Origin: Labyrinthula sp. Ha
Taxonomy: Eukaryota > Sar > Bigyra > Labyrinthulida > Labyrinthulaceae
Reading direction: 5' to 3'
Assembly (NCBI GenBank): GCA_015227615.1
Contig: JAALGZ010000005.1
Location: forward strand, 186,001-250,000
DNA: 64,000 bases
Position numbers and translations under genes: made by a program. Shown in pieces: positions 34,800-47,851 of the stretch (within the stretch, counting starts at the first letter, position 1; every line of letters starts with the position of its first letter). Below the pieces are notes generated by a model. It saw only the letters and a program-made list of their open reading frames with translations, had not been told where the DNA came from and ran no database searches.

Positions 34800-37700
34800 A
34801 TGGAAAATAAGAATAAAATCAATCCCCTCATAGGGGAACAAGACTACTCCATTTGGAGATGGAGAATAGAAGCTCTCTTAAATGAGAAAGAGGTGATGGT
34901 TCACCTAGAGCTGCAACTAACCGCAATAGAAAACGGTAATGATCCACTGGAAGGTATAGCTGTCAGGAAAAATAATGCTATACTTACTTCACTCCTCATC
35001 AACAGAATCTCCGACAATGTTCTTCTAAGGATCCATGGAATTGAAGCAGCTGGAAATATCTGGCTCAGACTTAAGGAAATGTTCGCTCTGACTGACAGAG
35101 CCCAACGTCAGATAGCCAAAGACAGGTACGTCAATCCAACAGGCGCCACTTTGACTGATAAGCTCCATGACTTCGAAGTAAACGTCAGGTCCTATGAACA
35201 AGCCGGAGGGAGAATTGATGAAGAGGAGAAGATAGAGAGGGCGATAAAGATCATCAATACTCAGGAAGCGAAGCTTCTACAGATTGCTGTGGATTCACAA
35301 CCTGAGCTTTTCACTTTTGACAAAATTTTACGTCGTTTACATATTTTGGCAAACAAGATTCACAGATCAAGAATTACCCAAAATCAAAGGGGGTCGCAAT
35401 CCGCAAGGAACGCGACCAACACGAGTGCCCGCAAAAAGGGTTTACAATGTCATCATTGTAAACGCTTTGGGCACGTAAAAGCGCAGTGCAGGAACCTAAA
35501 ATGTTCCAACTGCAACGGCTTCGGCCACTTTACTAAAGATTGTAGGGTAAAGACAGAGAAACAAGCCAATCTAGCAAACAGAAGCAATACAGATGACGAA
35601 GATCTGTTAAACATGAATGAAGGTCAATCTCAAGTGACGTCTTCAACTAAAACAACCACATATTTAAAGGAATTACAGGGATTTATGGTAGATATGAATA
35701 GAAAAAACGAAAAAGAAAAACAAAAATTAAATAATAATGAAAAAACAAAACAAAAAGAAGATAAAAATGGAAAAACAAAACAAAAAGAACATAATAAAAA
35801 GGAAAACAAAAAGATACATAGATTGATATTTGACAGTGGGGCGAGCGAGCATATCGCACCCACATCACTTGAAAAATATATGTCCAACATTACGACCATT
35901 GAGAACACGAAAGTAGCAGGAATTAACACTTCAGTAAACACCAACAAGAAAGGCACTCTCAAGATCAAAATAGATGATAAGATTTTAAAACTGAACGAAG
36001 TGTACCTGATCAACTCAAACAATCCAATACTTATCTCACTGGGCAAACTGGCCACCAAAGGATTCAACTTTGAAATGGATGACAAAAAATTAGTCATCCA
36101 AAATGGCCATATTAGTTCCCTAAAAATACAGAAAAAATACAATAACCTATATGAATCCAAAGGCGAAGTGGTAGCTGCAAACTCCTTTTATCACAGACTC
36201 TTTATGCATCCAAATGAAATAACACTTTCAAAAACATTGAACTTCTACAACAAGTCATCTTCTTTATCTTCAGCAAAAAGAGTATGTGAAACATGCAATT
36301 TATGCAAGGATACCCGCCTTCCAAATAAATCAACCAGAAAGATATCTCAAACGAAGGAAAACGAGAGACTTTACGGAGATACCGTCAAAACGGGATACAT
36401 TTCTAAAAAGGGAAAAAGAGGTTTTGTATTACTAACTGATAGTTTCTCAAAAATGAAATTCATTAGGACTTACGTAAAAGCATCTGAAGTACCTGCTCTG
36501 GTCATCAATATATTGAATCAAATAAAACAAACTAAAGGAAAGTTTCCAAAAGAAATTTACTGTGATCAAGGCACAGAATTTAAAAATAAGAAGCTAAAGG
36601 TGTTTCTCCAACAAAATGCAATTGGCAGAAAATTTAGTGCCAAGTATACACCTCAACAAAATGGTGTCTCTGAAAGGTCAAATAGAACTGTCCTAGAGAA
36701 AATAAAACTCACACTAAATGATGCCAATATATCCCAACTATATTGGAATTACGCGGCAACTTATGCCGTATATATGTTAAATAGAACCTGGAACAACGGA
36801 CCCAACGGGGTTCCTTTTCATATATTTTACAACAAAATACCCGATTTGAATGATATCTTCCGCTTTGGAGAAGTTGTATATTATAGAAAAGAAAATATTG
36901 ATAAAAAGTTGATACCCAAAAATAGTAAAGGGTTATATCTTGGACCGTCTAATATATCATCTGAATCGGCCATTTTAGACAGCAATACCAGAAACGTGGT
37001 ATTTACGAGAAATTTTAGAAACAAATATAGAGAACACTCAATCAAGACCAGGGAGAAAGGCAACTGGTCCATCAACAACATTCCAGATAAAGATCCATAT
37101 CAACAATTCTTAAAGATAAGAGAAGAAGATACAAACGAGGAAACAAGTCATTGGGTAAGACGTTCTCCAAGACTTAAAAATAAAAGTCAAACAGCATATC
37201 CTATCACCGTGAACTTTACCTTGGCTAAGAAGCTTGAAGAATATAAAGTTCAATACCATGACATATTTTCTGCAAGCGAAGTTAAAAGAAATAAACTTCC
37301 AAGAAGTTTCCGCGAAGCAATGAACTCAGAAAAAAAGAATAGCTGGCTCTCTGCTTACAAAAAGGAACTTGAAAAGTTCATAAATATCGCAAAATGTAAG
37401 TTCATCCACAAAAACAACATCCCTCAGAACACCAGAATATATAACTTCATTGAAATATTTACTAAAAAATATGATAATATCAAAAAGAAGCCAGTGTATA
37501 AGGTGCGCTTTGCGGCCGATGGAAGTCAAGCTCCACCTCTGGAACCAGTATACTCACCTGTGAGTAATAAGGAAAGCGTTCGCATCTTTCTTGCACATGC
37601 TTCGGCGTGTAGTCACAGAATATATCAAGTAGACATAACAAACGCCTATCTCAACGCTTCGTTAGATAATCAACGCTTCTATAACCTCCCACAAATATAT

Positions 37701-38852
37701 CGATCCAAGAGAAAGTCCTACGTCTGGGTATCTGATCGTGCAGTGTATGGGCTCAAGGAGTCTGGCAGAAAATGGTTCCTTCATATATCAGCATCGTTAA
37801 TAAGCTTCGGATTTACCACATCAGATGTCGAGATGACCTTGTTCAAGAGGAGGAATGAAGATGGTGAATACGACTTTATCTTAATTTATGTTGATGATAT
37901 TTTGATTTCAGTTAAGAAGGATTACAATGCGCACAAGATTCTCCGAGAATTGCAATCGGTGTATGATATCAAGAGCACCGATAAGGCTCAAAACTTTATA
38001 GGTTTCGAGATTATCGATAATTCGAATACCAAATTTATATCATTACAAAATTACATTACTAAATCTGCCGACCTTTTTGATCTGGAACGTAGTAAAACGA
38101 TAGAAACCCCGCACCAACCAGGTGTATATGTGCTCCAGGAGGATAATACGATAAATCCAACGCTGTATCAACGAATTGTGGGCATACTTCACTTCATCTG
38201 TGAGATGGTGAGGCCCGACATATCATTTATTGTCAATAGACTTGCAGTTTTTACAAAAAAGCCGGCGATTGAGCACCTACGAGCCGCAAAAAGGGTATTA
38301 AAATACTTACTAGGAACAAAAGAATATGGAATCCACTATAAAAAGAATAAGAAGATATTTGAAATGTATATATTTAGCGATGCTTCTTGGAAAAATGTTA
38401 CGGGGGACCTGTCGAGTTTGGATGGGCACATTATACTGCTAAATGGAGGACCAATATGTTGGAAGAGCAAGAAGCAGAAAAATATATCGAAATCTAGTAC
38501 AGAAGCGGAAGTAGTAGGTCTCACGAGAGCCTTATCAACCGCCGAGTGGGTGAAGAATCTACTTACGTTTCTGGAAGTTGATAAACTTAAAGTGAGAATA
38601 TTCACGGACAGTTTGTCGACTATCAAGCTGTTGCAGGGACAAACTCTGTCAGAGAAGTCCCGCCATATGGGAGTTAATTTCTTTTTCACAAGGAAGATAA
38701 TAAAGAAGAATGAATGGCAGTTATCACATATCAGCGGTTTGCAAAATCCGGCTGATCTGTTCACGAAGCCGGTCTCTAAGATATCCTATTTAAAATTGAG
38801 AAACTACTTGGTAAAGAAGAACGTGAGCAATGGAAGGAGGGAAACCGGGTAG
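34800..38852 (+). CDS. Gag-pol polyprotein of the copia element
   Basis: One frame of 1,350 aa. Parts in order: a copia-type gag N-terminus; two CCHC zinc knuckles (about 215-250); a Lys/Asn-rich linker; an aspartic protease with DSGAS; a GAG-pre-integrase His/Cys zinc region; an integrase core with the copia-type CDQGTEF and TPQQNGVSER segments; a reverse transcriptase with VDITNAYLNA and YVDDIL; and an RNase H with SDASW, SSTEAE and TDS. The stop codon ends at the base before the right LTR. Gag and pol are in one frame, as in Drosophila copia. The frame looks whole. Confidence 0.96.
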   Translation: MENKNKINPLIGEQDYSIWRWRIEALLNEKEVMVHLELQLTAIENGNDPLEGIAVRKNNAILTSLLINRISDNVLLRIHGIEAAGNIWLRLKEMFALTDRAQRQIAKDRYVNPTGATLTDKLHDFEVNVRSYEQAGGRIDEEEKIERAIKIINTQEAKLLQIAVDSQPELFTFDKILRRLHILANKIHRSRITQNQRGSQSARNATNTSARKKGLQCHHCKRFGHVKAQCRNLKCSNCNGFGHFTKDCRVKTEKQANLANRSNTDDEDLLNMNEGQSQVTSSTKTTTYLKELQGFMVDMNRKNEKEKQKLNNNEKTKQKEDKNGKTKQKEHNKKENKKIHRLIFDSGASEHIAPTSLEKYMSNITTIENTKVAGINTSVNTNKKGTLKIKIDDKILKLNEVYLINSNNPILISLGKLATKGFNFEMDDKKLVIQNGHISSLKIQKKYNNLYESKGEVVAANSFYHRLFMHPNEITLSKTLNFYNKSSSLSSAKRVCETCNLCKDTRLPNKSTRKISQTKENERLYGDTVKTGYISKKGKRGFVLLTDSFSKMKFIRTYVKASEVPALVINILNQIKQTKGKFPKEIYCDQGTEFKNKKLKVFLQQNAIGRKFSAKYTPQQNGVSERSNRTVLEKIKLTLNDANISQLYWNYAATYAVYMLNRTWNNGPNGVPFHIFYNKIPDLNDIFRFGEVVYYRKENIDKKLIPKNSKGLYLGPSNISSESAILDSNTRNVVFTRNFRNKYREHSIKTREKGNWSINNIPDKDPYQQFLKIREEDTNEETSHWVRRSPRLKNKSQTAYPITVNFTLAKKLEEYKVQYHDIFSASEVKRNKLPRSFREAMNSEKKNSWLSAYKKELEKFINIAKCKFIHKNNIPQNTRIYNFIEIFTKKYDNIKKKPVYKVRFAADGSQAPPLEPVYSPVSNKESVRIFLAHASACSHRIYQVDITNAYLNASLDNQRFYNLPQIYRSKRKSYVWVSDRAVYGLKESGRKWFLHISASLISFGFTTSDVEMTLFKRRNEDGEYDFILIYVDDILISVKKDYNAHKILRELQSVYDIKSTDKAQNFIGFEIIDNSNTKFISLQNYITKSADLFDLERSKTIETPHQPGVYVLQEDNTINPTLYQRIVGILHFICEMVRPDISFIVNRLAVFTKKPAIEHLRAAKRVLKYLLGTKEYGIHYKKNKKIFEMYIFSDASWKNVTGDLSSLDGHIILLNGGPICWKSKKQKNISKSSTEAEVVGLTRALSTAEWVKNLLTFLEVDKLKVRIFTDSLSTIKLLQGQTLSEKSRHMGVNFFFTRKIIKKNEWQLSHISGLQNPADLFTKPVSKISYLKLRNYLVKKNVSNGRRETG

Positions 38853-39011
38853 TGTTGAAATAACAAATGTCAGAAGTTATATTTGTTCGCCTGAATAATA
38901 ATATAAATATAATATAAGTGGACTTGCTCTTTATCGTATAGTTCAAAGTAGATTTTTAATACATATCTAATTGTTTAAAAAGGAAATATATTGAACTTCA
39001 TTTTTATAATA
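38853..39011 (+). repeat. Right LTR of the copia element
   Basis: 159 bp, identical by eye to the left LTR. It is preceded directly by the purine-rich tract GGAAGGAGGGAAACCGGG, the likely polypurine tract, which lies inside the end of the coding frame. Confidence 0.95.
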
Positions 39012-39016
39012 CATTG
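39012..39016. repeat. Target site duplication, right (CATTG)
   Basis: Second copy of the 5-bp duplication. On the minus strand it reads CAATG and encodes Gln and the start of the Trp codon in LDQWYL of LeuRS. Confidence 0.95.
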
Positions 39017-40659
39017 ATCAAGATAGCTTACCACACAAATATCCCCACTTCTACTTTTAACTTCATTTTCTGGTTCATAATATATCACAGCTTGATTTGT
39101 TTTAACAAGTTGATCTTTACAATAATCTTTTACCTCTTGAACCTTCTTTCCCTTAATGCTCTCATCACCAACAATCATCACACCCTCGTAAAACCCCTTT
39201 TTGTACACTTCTGCTTTTATTTCAACAAGGATCTTTTTATCCTTAGCTTTATTATGACTCTTAACTTTTCTTTTTTCACACAAAGTAGCTGCTGCTTGGT
39301 TTCCATGCCCTGGAATCTCAATAATTGGAACTACTTCAAAACCTTCAACCCATTCCTTCTTCACACCATATTCCTCTCGAAGTTTTTCCTTTGTTTTGAA
39401 ATCTTTAAGAGCCATGTAGTCATCAGGCGCATCTGACGGAACCGAGGTCACAACTCCGGTTCCCTTAGTCATTGAAATTGTTAACAGTGGCAGCACATAT
39501 ATTATATCGTAAATCGCGTTTGGCGAGCTCAAACCCAAACCAACTAACTCCTTCCCCTTAAATTTTGCAATTACCTCGAACTAAAATATAATACAAAGCA
39601 AAAAAATAAACCTTGCCAAATTCAGGGGTCAAATCTTGATACGACATATTTCTGGCAGAATGTTCAGAACAAATAAATATTTCATCTGTTTTCATCTTGA
39701 TCGCAATGTACTCACCAGAAGGAAGAACAAAACAATTGGTTTGACCATACATAGTTTCAGGTCTTAGAGTAGCTGCGACCATAAAAGTGTTTGTCAAGGT
39801 TCCTCCAGGTACTTTTTCTGTTAAGAAGTCCTCTGTCTTAACTCCCATTTTAATCAAGGTGTACTCCTGAGGTCCTACTCCCTCTCCACTAGCTCGATCA
39901 TGATCTGCACAAGCCTGTGTATCCAAAGGAGAGTAAATAGTAGGTCTCTTCCCAAATTGAACTTTATTCTTTTCCTTCAGCTTGAAGAACTGCCATTGAA
40001 TAAATCTGTCGTAGAACCTAAAGTTCAAAACAAAACAAAACATTTTACAAGTTTTCAGAAGTTGTCATAAAACTTCTTCTCCAGTCACAACTCAGTCCAA
40101 ACTTCTTAAGATCCCTCTCTCCAAGAGGCGTGAAGTAATGTAACCAATGTCCAGGTTCTTGAAACAGAGGAATTTCTTCTTCTGGGATCCCAACCATTTT
40201 CAAAATATCCCATTGAAGTTTTATACCACCTGTTTTTGCTGCTAATTTAGTTTTTTTTCCTTTGAACTTGGAGACATCATCACTATTGCCTTCCTCTTCT
40301 GTTTTCGTCTCTTTCTCTTCAACGAGTACTGGAGGAATTCCGTATTTCTGAATTTCTTGTTTAAGTCTTGTAGCTGCTCCTTGAATGGGCATTCCAGTAC
40401 AATGAAAAGCAAATGGAAAAAGAACATTCTTTCCTAGCAATCTTTGGAATCCAGCAGAAAACTCTGCTTTTGTGATAGAGTATGCGTGACCCAAGTGAAG
40501 GCGTCCATTCATGTAAGGATAAGGAAAATTAACGAAGTAAGATTCCTTCAATGGGTCAGGATTAGCCTCGAATTGGCCTTCTTCCTCCCACCAAGTTTGT
40601 ACCTCGGCCTCAATTGCACGAAGTCTATCTCTTCTTCCAAATTTCTGTTGGTCTGCCAT
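39012..40659 (-). CDS. LARS1: Cytosolic leucyl-tRNA synthetase, 5' part of the split gene
   Basis: The upstream piece of the gene: exon 1 (40659-40049), exon 2 (40017-39612) and most of exon 3 (39580-39012), with introns of 31 nt each (40018-40048, 39581-39611). The start is [20 protein letters not shown]. The HIGH-type signature appears as [16 protein letters not shown], followed by the eukaryotic-type CP1 editing domain with [12 protein letters not shown] and [15 protein letters not shown]. It catalyses ATP-dependent charging of tRNA-Leu and editing of mischarged tRNA. Reading stops at VSYLDQ, where the copia element begins. Without the element, the five exons would keep frame and total about 1,117 aa, close to human LARS1 (1,176), so the insertion is the only lesion I see. 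An intact allele or second copy elsewhere is expected. Confidence 0.94.
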
Positions 40660-43600
40660 TTTTCTTGCTACGTTTTATAAAGTTTCAACTGATGATGTCA
40701 TTAAGAAGTCTTATCGATTAAGATATTTGGAACTTGGAGCATTTTCCAAGGAAGATCGAGCTAAAGAAGTAGCGAGATATCAAACGAGAAAAAGCTGTAT
40801 CGAGTCAAGACTATGAAAACAATATTTTCTCTCGAAATTTGTTTCCTCAGATACATTAACCATTAAAAATAAGTTCTTGACTGCTTATAATAATTTGACC
40901 CCTAGTTGAACTTATTTATAATGGCCTAAGACTTTGATTCAAGTTCTTCCTGGGCAATTTACAAATTCTCTTTTGATCAGAGATATTGCACTAGGTTTTC
41001 TAGTTTAAAATCTCTTGGAGAATAACATTTTTAAATTATTCGATTAAGGGAGAAATTTTAATGTTTATCCTCACTGCTGTTACAAGAAGTATATTTGCTC
41101 TTTAGTGTGAGATTTATCCATCCTGTCTTGACATTAACGAGCAGGTTCTACTCATCTACGCTTTACCAAGGCTTAATATCCCTTAATATGGTCTGAACTT
41201 CAATCATAGCACTACTCCAAACAAATTTCTTGGATAGCATATAGGGAAGGTTCGTGTGTACACTTCAGTAGTCGTAGATTTCGAGTAATTTTCATGACTC
41301 TTATATTCTTCAATAAAATTTAAATCTTAAAAAACTAATTCTTGTGAAGGATATTTAGCGATATTTACTATATCAGCTCAAGCTACGGTGCAGAGAATAT
41401 ACGAATTGGTAGGGTTAATAACTTACATCTGATTTCCCCAAAGTCAAAGCAAAATCCCTATGGATCCTTCACAGTTAGAAGGGTTACTTTGTTTTTCCCA
41501 CAACTTAATATGCGCTATTCTTGTTGAAAATTAACATTCTCAGTCTGATAAAATAATTCTGTATTTGTAACTTAAAATATCAACAACAACAAAGTAACAT
41601 CAAACGCATGCAATAAGATAGTAACGCTGTAACATAAATTATATATATATAGTCAAAACCACACATATTAATGAGGAGCGAGAAAGTTTATAGTTAACTT
41701 CCAATTTTGCTACGTCTCTTTATTTTATTCTAACTTCAATATAATATATCTGCATTGCACATACTTTTTTTTGATTAATTGTCATATGAGCTTTCAATGT
41801 CTAATTGTATTCTTTTCTGTTTCCACAACAAAGATTTTATTAACAGTTTGTCATAATAGCCTCTTGTTGTAATATTTTCAGGATTTACTGGAAGCAGTTA
41901 AGTTTTTCTAGCTATGAGTATTGGTCAAAAGTTGTTCACTTAATTTGCATAGACAAAATAACTCAACAGTTTTCCTTTCCTTTTGTAGTTTATATTGATG
42001 AATTTATATAATTCAGAATTTTACAAAATCAGACATTTCCTCTTGCATGTAGTACGAAAACCATTATACTTTTCTGATTTCACTTGAATGAGTCTATTAT
42101 ATCTACCTTCATGCTATCCATCTATAATTTTTGAATAAGTGATATTTAACCGAAGTTATGGAAGTTATAGAAACAAACTTGAGAGACAGTCTTATCATTC
42201 AGAGGGATTACTTCCTATATCAGCTTTGATCACTAACCTGATTAAGTAATGGTGAAAACTTGTTTCTCCCGCTTTAATGACAGTTTCTTAGTTGAAGTAT
42301 CTTTGAACTCAAGTCAACCTCAAGGAAAAAAAGATTTTTATATGTAACACAATTTCTTGAAGGTGGATCAAGAATTTTAGAAACCCCGTAACACAATAAA
42401 TATTTCTTGATAGGAAAGAAGAAACGAGGTAAAAAGTATACAAACTTAGGAAACAAAACGAACAAAGTGGATAAAACTCGGTGGTAATTTTTAGAGAATA
42501 TTCTAGTAACAATATTTCACCAAGAATTGTAACATCCAGAAGCGTCCATTTAAAATTAAGAGTAAGAACGGAAGGGCTTTGTGCAGCACTTTACCAATAT
42601 AGATTTTCAAAAACTTTTACCAATATTGAAGATAAGAAGAGGTCTTAGAAATCTTTTTTAAGTGTCTCACCTAGTTTATCGAGTCCTACTACTGTATTGA
42701 ATTTCTGGCATATGTTTAGATGTTGCTATGGCTGTATCATCCTTCCGAAATAGTTGCAAAAGACAAAAAAATCGGTAATTTCAATATCGACTACATAGGA
42801 AAAGGTACCAGACGGTTTAACCAGTTATGCAATCATGTGTAAAAATATAAGTGTCACGAATACTGTTCTATGAAAGTAGGTGCACATTTTTTATAAGAGT
42901 CAAATCGAGGTGAATTATCTTTCTGATAACATTACTGTTTGCAACATTCAAGTATTAAACTCATGAAATAAGCAAGTTCACGCATAAATTACCATGTCTC
43001 TGGTATTAATTAGTATAAAAAAAAGGGAAATGCACATGTTTAATTGATCCTTCTTAACGGATCAAGAATAATATCACTGCTTACACCCGAGACTTGGTAA
43101 GCGAGATGAGCCCCGATAATAGGAATATCAATCACTTGATACTTGCAAAATCATACTCCTAAAATATGATAGAATTGAACGATGTAACAATTTTCATCAG
43201 ACTTTTTATTTTAGAAAAATATACATTTAATCGAAATAGATGTATAAAATAAACCTAATAAGCAATAGTTACTTCATAACATAAACGGTTAAAGCATGCA
43301 GCAAGATCAAGATCTAGGAGTTAGACATCGAAATGCATTTAACTGCAATTAAACTAGTTTTGTACAGCAATTTTGATGACACCATTTTAAAAAACAAGAC
43401 ACAAGCTATCTTAGCTGCTTCTTACAGAAGAAACGTTGTTACCGCCGTTTACGCATAAAAGTTTGCAAAGATCTCCGAAAAATTAATTTTACGTCAAGAG
43501 AAACGCAATAATATAACCGCAAAATTTAGGGCCCTAAGTTTTTTCAAAGGAAAGCGTTGCATTGAAACATCAGGGGCATCAGAGTAAAAAAGCTCCCGTG

Positions 43601-46600
43601 GTATTTCAAATTTTCGTTCTTTTCGAATATGGCAATATCTGCTTTAGAGTTTTTATACACAATTATCATGTGAGCTAATACTGTAGTTTCTAGACTCTTA
43701 AATGTAACTTTTTTTTTGCGTTTTTTAATCAACATGTTCGAAAAACTGTTCTAAAATTATAAAGTTGCAAAATAAATTTCATTGGCGTATGCGTGGAAAA
43801 GATGTATAACCTTAGTAGGTATATATTTTGTGCTATGTCCATGCCTATATTGCTAAAATGAGAATTTGATCATTTTCTTATGTAGCTCTTTAATTTTAAT
43901 TCATCTGTTAAAGCTCTCACTATTGCTAACTTTTTATTTTATTTAAGTGAACAGTTTTAGTAAAAATATGATAGGCAACCACTTTAGAATGAAATATTAT
44001 TATTTTCGAGCCTTTTTGCATTTTATCTTTCAATGACTTTGGCATTATTGTTACAATCTGCAATAAATTTTTGTTTTTCCAGCTCCAACTAAATAAATAT
44101 TTGGGTGATATAGTAGTTTGTATACGATTTGTAGACTCACAAAGATGGTCCATTAAATTAGGGGTACTTTCATTAAAGAAAATAGCCCTTGTTGTAGAAC
44201 TCCTGTTTATTATCTCGAGAAGACTCGCTTTGAGTAAGTTATATTCTCAGTATAGTTAAGTTTCACAGGAAAGCTATGGTTTGTGCACCTACTAATGCCA
44301 TGGTGTACTCGTTTCTTATTTTGGATCTTGAATCTGGGTGGAACTGCTGCAATCATTGCTCGGAGTTGATACATTGGCATTTTGCTGGTAATCAAAATTA
44401 AACCAATATCATTTAATAAGAATCATGATCCTAATTTTCTTGCTGATAATCAGAATGAAAATAATTATCAAATACCTATTGATAAATTTTATCAGATCCT
44501 CTGCCTAGTTAAAATCCATATTTGCTTCTCTTTCACGCCAGAAACTTATCTGTTTTCACCCACCACTTTGAACAACCTTGAAGAAACATTGCAGTAAATT
44601 TGACACACACACATATCTGAGAACCTTCAATACATTCTTGAGCTACTGGTGTAACATTCAATTCCGGTTGAATAATTCGTTCTTAGTCAGATATATTTAC
44701 CGAGTGCATTTCTTTCTCTATTTTCATAACATCCTGCAAATTAATATGCCGCCTCAGGTACTAAATTGCTTGAATTCTGCTCGAGTAAATCAAACTTCTA
44801 ATAGTGCTGCCATATCTAATAAAAAACAAATATGCGATTTGGTAATTTAAGAAGTCAACTACCGTCAAACTCTTCAATTAGTTTTAAATTTTTTCTTTAA
44901 TATTCTAACACCTGCTATGTTGGGTGAAGGGAAAGATATCGCTATGAAACTTTCATATAGCCACTGCTGTACTTTCTCGTGTACTTGATAAAAATACTTT
45001 ACCAAGCTGAAGTAGACATTAGAAGCTAATTAGCCCCAATTTCTATATTGCCAGAATTTTAATATGTGGTTTCTTCAGTTATGTTGTAACTATACAGAAC
45101 ATTTTCAGTTACTATGGCAAAAACTCCCAAACCAATATAAATATTAGCTTAAACAAGAGCTACTGGTTGTTTCTGACTTTTGTTGGCCTTGAGTCTGTGC
45201 TCCAAGGTAAATTTCTACAAGATATATCTGAGTTGACTAATCCGCAATTCCTCTCTGTGGGTCTAGTAATCTATATCTGGTAAGAATTACTAAGCATTGT
45301 AAATTCTAAGAAAAAGTATTATGTTACTTATAGAATGAAGCTTTTTATATGCTGGATACTTTCTTTTGGCCATAGAACACTATGCTGCGTGCCTTGGATG
45401 CAATTAAACTCCTTGTAGACTTGCTTATTTGGCAGTGATCAAGAACAGCAGTATCTATGAAACCAGTTTAGGTCTAAGCCTTCTGACGAGACAACCTCTC
45501 ATCTAATCTTTCCAACACATATTTAGGCCAAAGAATGAAATTCTGAAGGGAACGAACATGTGAAAGCATAAAGCTAATTACCGCATTTATCTTTGGTCTG
45601 TGTGTATCACACATCTGGAGTGGATAATAAGATTAATATTCCGACTCTATAGTTTTCATCCAAGAATTTTGGATTATTCTTTTGGATTTAATATAATTAA
45701 TCCCTGAAGAGTTTCCAGAGGATTAAATATGCAATATGTCCTAAAACTACGGTTACAGTATAAATGTAATTAGTAGTTCTTAGTAAGAGAAAAACTTAAG
45801 GTAAATTATCAGCCTAGCCCAATGAAATTACTATAATATTGAGGAAGCTAGAGAAACTTAAGCTACAGACTAATTCAAAGTGATAATCAAAAGCTCTACT
45901 AGTTTTCAGAAAAGTAGCGCGAAGAAGGGGGAGTGTCGGACAAAATATCAAATGAAGAATATGAATCTCTTAGAAATCGAAAACAGGAATCACCCTAACT
46001 AATTAATAATTTTGGGGTTAATTAGAAGGATATAGAATGAAAAACAAGAATTTTCCTCCTCAAGTTTAAGTAATATTTATTCCGGTGCATTTTAAACCCG
46101 TTCTTTTTCGAGAGTATTAATTAGAAGTTAGACGGAGTATAGCTTTGTACTGAGCATGAATTCTTGTTCTGATGAATCTATAGTTTGCAATCTTGGCTCT
46201 TGTTAAACAGAGACATTGTGCAATTTCCATAAGGTTTGAAAAAAGCATGACTCCCTCTTTACCCTACAGGTTAACTGCAAACGGCTTCCATCTTCCATAA
46301 GTATCAAACACAGACAATAAGGGCGTTATATCGCGAACAAGAACCCCAAATTCCTATCCCTACTGGTACTACAGATGGAAACTGAAATCCAGAAAACTAA
46401 CAGTAATCATACCTGATTTGTATCTAGAAGATAGGACCAAAAGTAGAGCTTATTGAGAGGTGATAACGTATCTCCGTAATTTGTAGCATTCTGGAAAACA
46501 AACTCCGTTTAAATAAAGTCCCGTGGAAATCTTCTGCTTTAATATTAAATATTGCTGCTTAGCGGTTGTTATAATTTATATCCAGAGAAACGTATAAGTT

Positions 46601-47851
46601 ATCAATACAAGTTAAAAGACAATTTCAGGAGAAAGAATGGGTTTACCAAAACAGATGCTACTCTTGCAAGAAACATCTTTTATTAGGTTGGTTTTCTAAA
46701 TAAATAGCCAGCAAATCGGAATCTTACCATTTGATTCCAAGCAATCCAAGGTATCCTGAACAAACTTCACATGTTTTTGACGTGCAAATGCTTCTTCTTT
46801 TTGTAATCAAGATTCTTGCTTGAATGAAGCCGTGCCACATGTGTAATGTTTCTAAGACGAAGACATAGGGATATGATGAGCGCTGGTCTAGTTCCATAGT
46901 TTTAAACTTGCACTTATAGAATTGGTATCACATCGCGTAATTTCCATACATAAGCTACTTAGAGACTATATGATTACACCTTGAACTATCTTTTCAAATA
47001 GAAATAAGCTGATTATATCAGAGACAAAGACATTATCCTTGAAATAAAACATTATTCCAGAACAGCTATGATAAATGCAAAATTTTATTCGCCTGCCCAG
47101 ACTTTCTAATATAACAAAGTATTCTCCACAAAAGTTTCTATGAATAGGGAGTTTGTATATTCGAACCTCAGCAACTGATAACTGTAGTGAAACCCATATA
47201 AATATAACTTCTTCTTGAATATATGTGGTCTCATTAACTGAAGCATTGTAAATTAACTTAAACAAAGCAGATTTCAGATGGTAATAGAAAACATATAGAA
47301 CTTGAGACATGATACTTTGCGAGTTTAAGAAAACTAAACCAGAATATTAAAGGAAACAACCACCATTTGAGTTCTAAGAGATTTTTCATCACCTGTTAGT
47401 TTAGAGGGAACACTACAACTATTGAAATGAGTATACATGCTATCAGAACACCGGACTTCTCATTACGTAGAAAAGTTAACCAGAACATTATCCAATCCAA
47501 ACATGACAATTTCATGCTTACTTGGCTCTCCTCAAAATCAGGCACTCTTTAAATAATTTGTATGGATAAAATTGCTATCAGCATTTACACGGAAGTTTAT
47601 ATGATTGCAACAAATCTTCTTTTGAAAACTAAGCCTTCGTATTTATTATGTCATAGCTGGCTGCAACCTATTGTATATAGTTTTCTCAGTGTAGATTGGC
47701 TGATTGTGTTCAATAGATGATCAAAACAGCGAAAAAAAGGAATCTAAAATACATCACAAAATGAGCCCTTAAACTAAGCTTCAAACCCAGTCATATATAT
47801 GAATATGAGAAAGTATACCAAAACATACACTCTTATCAAAGAGGAGTAACT
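40660..47851. other. Intergenic, one dispersed-repeat copy, no intact gene
   Basis: About 7 kb, AT-rich. It includes the upstream side of LeuRS and a dispersed-repeat copy near 44400. Near 44750-44990 on the plus strand, short blocks such as FNILTPAMLGEGKDIAMKLS look coding-like but are too broken to assign. A TA microsatellite lies near 41640. All other small open frames are without domains. Confidence 0.4.
44395..44512 (+). repeat. Dispersed repeat, copy C
   Basis: It shares ATTTAATAAGAATCATGATC and TTTTCTTGCTGATAATCAGA with copy D (ATTTGATAAGAATCAAAATC and TTTTCTAGTTGACACTCAAA), then ATTGATAAATTTTATCA with copy A. The end (GCCTAGTT) resembles copy B. Confidence 0.5.

Larger units (their letters stand above)
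34620..39011 (+). mobile_element. Ty1/copia LTR retrotransposon, looks whole
   Basis: A 4,392-bp element with 159-bp direct LTRs, a primer-binding site just inside the left LTR, one long gag-pol frame and a 5-bp target duplication. Domain order inside the frame (protease, integrase, reverse transcriptase, RNase H) is that of Ty1/copia rather than Ty3/gypsy. The two LTRs are identical by eye, so the insertion is recent. It lies antisense inside a coding exon of leucyl-tRNA synthetase. No breaks are seen. Confidence 0.97.
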
